DNA of 64,000 nt, taken from positions 434,001 through 498,000 of the forward strand of contig NZ_JAAIYO010000005.1 of assembly GCF_014930455.1 (NCBI RefSeq), in the 5' to 3' direction. Each line of letters starts with the position of its first letter. Within the stretch, counting starts at the first letter, position 1. Under the pieces are notes generated by a model. The model had not been told where the DNA came from. It searched no databases and saw only the letters and a program-made list of their open reading frames with translations. Made by a program: the position numbers and the translations under genes. Positions 63,278 to 64,000 of this stretch are shown piece by piece. The DNA is from Corallococcus soli (GTDB taxonomy: Bacteria; Myxococcota; Myxococcia; Myxococcales; Myxococcaceae).

Positions 63278-64000
63278 ATGACCCGTTCCCTCCCCTGCCT
63301 CCTCGCGCTGCTGTCCGTCGTCGGCTGTGGCCCCGCCACGGACACGCCGCCGGACCTTGAGAGTGCTCCCGCCGCGCTGGAGACGTCCGACCACCATGGC
63401 GGCTCCGCGCCCCGCGAGGGCTCCGTGCGGCTGTCCACCGGCGTCACGCTCCGCTACGTGGAGCAGGGCCGCCGGGACGGGCCCGTCGTCGTCTTCCTGC
63501 ACGGCTACACGGATTCGCACCACACCTGGGACCTGGACCTGCCGCGCTTCCCGCGCGACCTTCACGTCTACGCGCTGGACCAGCGCGGCCATGGGGACTC
63601 GTCCCGCCCGGCGTGCTGCTACACACAGCAGGCGTTCGCCCGGGACGTGGTGGCGTTCCTCGACGCGAAGCGCGTCCCGCGCGCCATCCTCGTGGGCCAC
63701 TCCATGGGCAGCTTCATCGCGCAGCAGGTGGCGCTGGACGCGCCCTCCCGCGTGAAGGCGCTGGTGCTCGTGGGCTCCGCGCCCACCGTGGCGGGCAACG
63801 AGGTGGCACTGGGGCTCAAGTCCGCCGTGGACACGCTGACGGACCCGGTGGACCCCACGTTCATCCGCGAGTTCCAGGCCAGCACCTTCGTCCGGCCGGT
63901 GCCCGCGTCCTACCTGGACACCCTCGTCGCGGAGAGCGCCAAGCTGCCCGCGCGCGTGTGGCAGGACTCGCTGGACGGGCTCATCGCGGAGGACCACTCG
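63278..64000 (+). CDS. Secreted alpha/beta hydrolase lipoprotein (3' end outside window)
   Basis: 241 codons are visible and the frame is open at the window edge. A lipoprotein signal (LLALLSVVGC, Cys17) is followed by a short linker and an alpha/beta hydrolase fold: VVVFLHGYTDSHHTWD (oxyanion HG), LDQRGHGDSSRP, and nucleophile elbow LVGHSMGSFIAQQVA with Ser in G-H-S-M-G. The late Asp and His must lie beyond the edge. It resembles haloalkane dehalogenase/epoxide hydrolase-like esterases. It would act at the cell surface or periplasm. Confidence 0.85.
   Translation, partial: MTRSLPCLLALLSVVGCGPATDTPPDLESAPAALETSDHHGGSAPREGSVRLSTGVTLRYVEQGRRDGPVVVFLHGYTDSHHTWDLDLPRFPRDLHVYALDQRGHGDSSRPACCYTQQAFARDVVAFLDAKRVPRAILVGHSMGSFIAQQVALDAPSRVKALVLVGSAPTVAGNEVALGLKSAVDTLTDPVDPTFIREFQASTFVRPVPASYLDTLVAESAKLPARVWQDSLDGLIAEDHS

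Overview
The window looks like chromosomal DNA of a myxobacterium, most likely Myxococcus/Corallococcus-like (Myxococcaceae). Grounds: very high GC, dense lipoprotein genes, many hybrid histidine kinases, a DUF2378/TIGR02265 protein (a family I know only from myxobacteria), and overlapping GTG/TTG starts. No tRNA, rRNA, CRISPR array, insertion sequence or phage gene was seen. The species call is inference.

Layout. 1-5.7 kb: end of an Ala/Asp/Gly-rich protein, a membrane protein, gyrB, a small membrane protein and a GNAT acetyltransferase. 5.7-11 kb: a CPA2 K+/H+ antiporter with a fused HTH-EIIA(Ntr) regulator, then a REC-GAF-kinase with its own receiver protein. 11-18 kb: DUF2378 protein, class V aminotransferase, M43 metalloprotease lipoprotein, and a four-gene Mla/MCE lipid transport operon. 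18-26 kb: recF and dnaN in the usual order and strand relative to gyrB, but separated by other genes. Between recF and dnaN lies a translationally coupled, lower-GC cassette of outer-membrane-barrel-like protein, lipoprotein with a nuclease-like C-terminus, and small putative immunity protein. It resembles myxobacterial SitA/SitI kin-discrimination loci.

26-31.6 kb: an ECF sigma factor, anti-sigma-like membrane protein and secreted caspase-like surface-repeat protein form a coupled operon, followed by two lipoprotein genes, one frameshifted. 31.8-36.8 kb: a co-directional operon of a stand-alone CarH-like B12-binding protein (W-x9-EH and E-x-H-x-x-G motifs), an unknown protein and two hybrid kinases, suggesting light or cobalamin input to a phosphorelay. 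37-44.5 kb: XRE regulator, a complete MacAB-TolC-type exporter and a coupled kinase/OmpR regulator pair.

44.7-54.8 kb: acyl-CoA ligase, an AlbA_2/ATPase regulator gene preceded by a large near-perfect inverted repeat, then a TetR - ketosynthase III-like - acyl-CoA ligase - alpha/beta hydrolase - lipase run. 55-58.9 kb: Lrp/AsnC with a coupled PLP aminotransferase, an SDR, and a divergent HxlR/nitroreductase pair with a palindromic site between them. 59-64 kb: subtilisin with a small partner, divergent Lgt-like protein, methyltransferase, and a secreted alpha/beta hydrolase cut by the window edge.

The best candidates for something new are the toxin-immunity cassette inside the dnaN-recF interval, the B12-sensor phosphorelay, and the sigma-controlled surface caspase.
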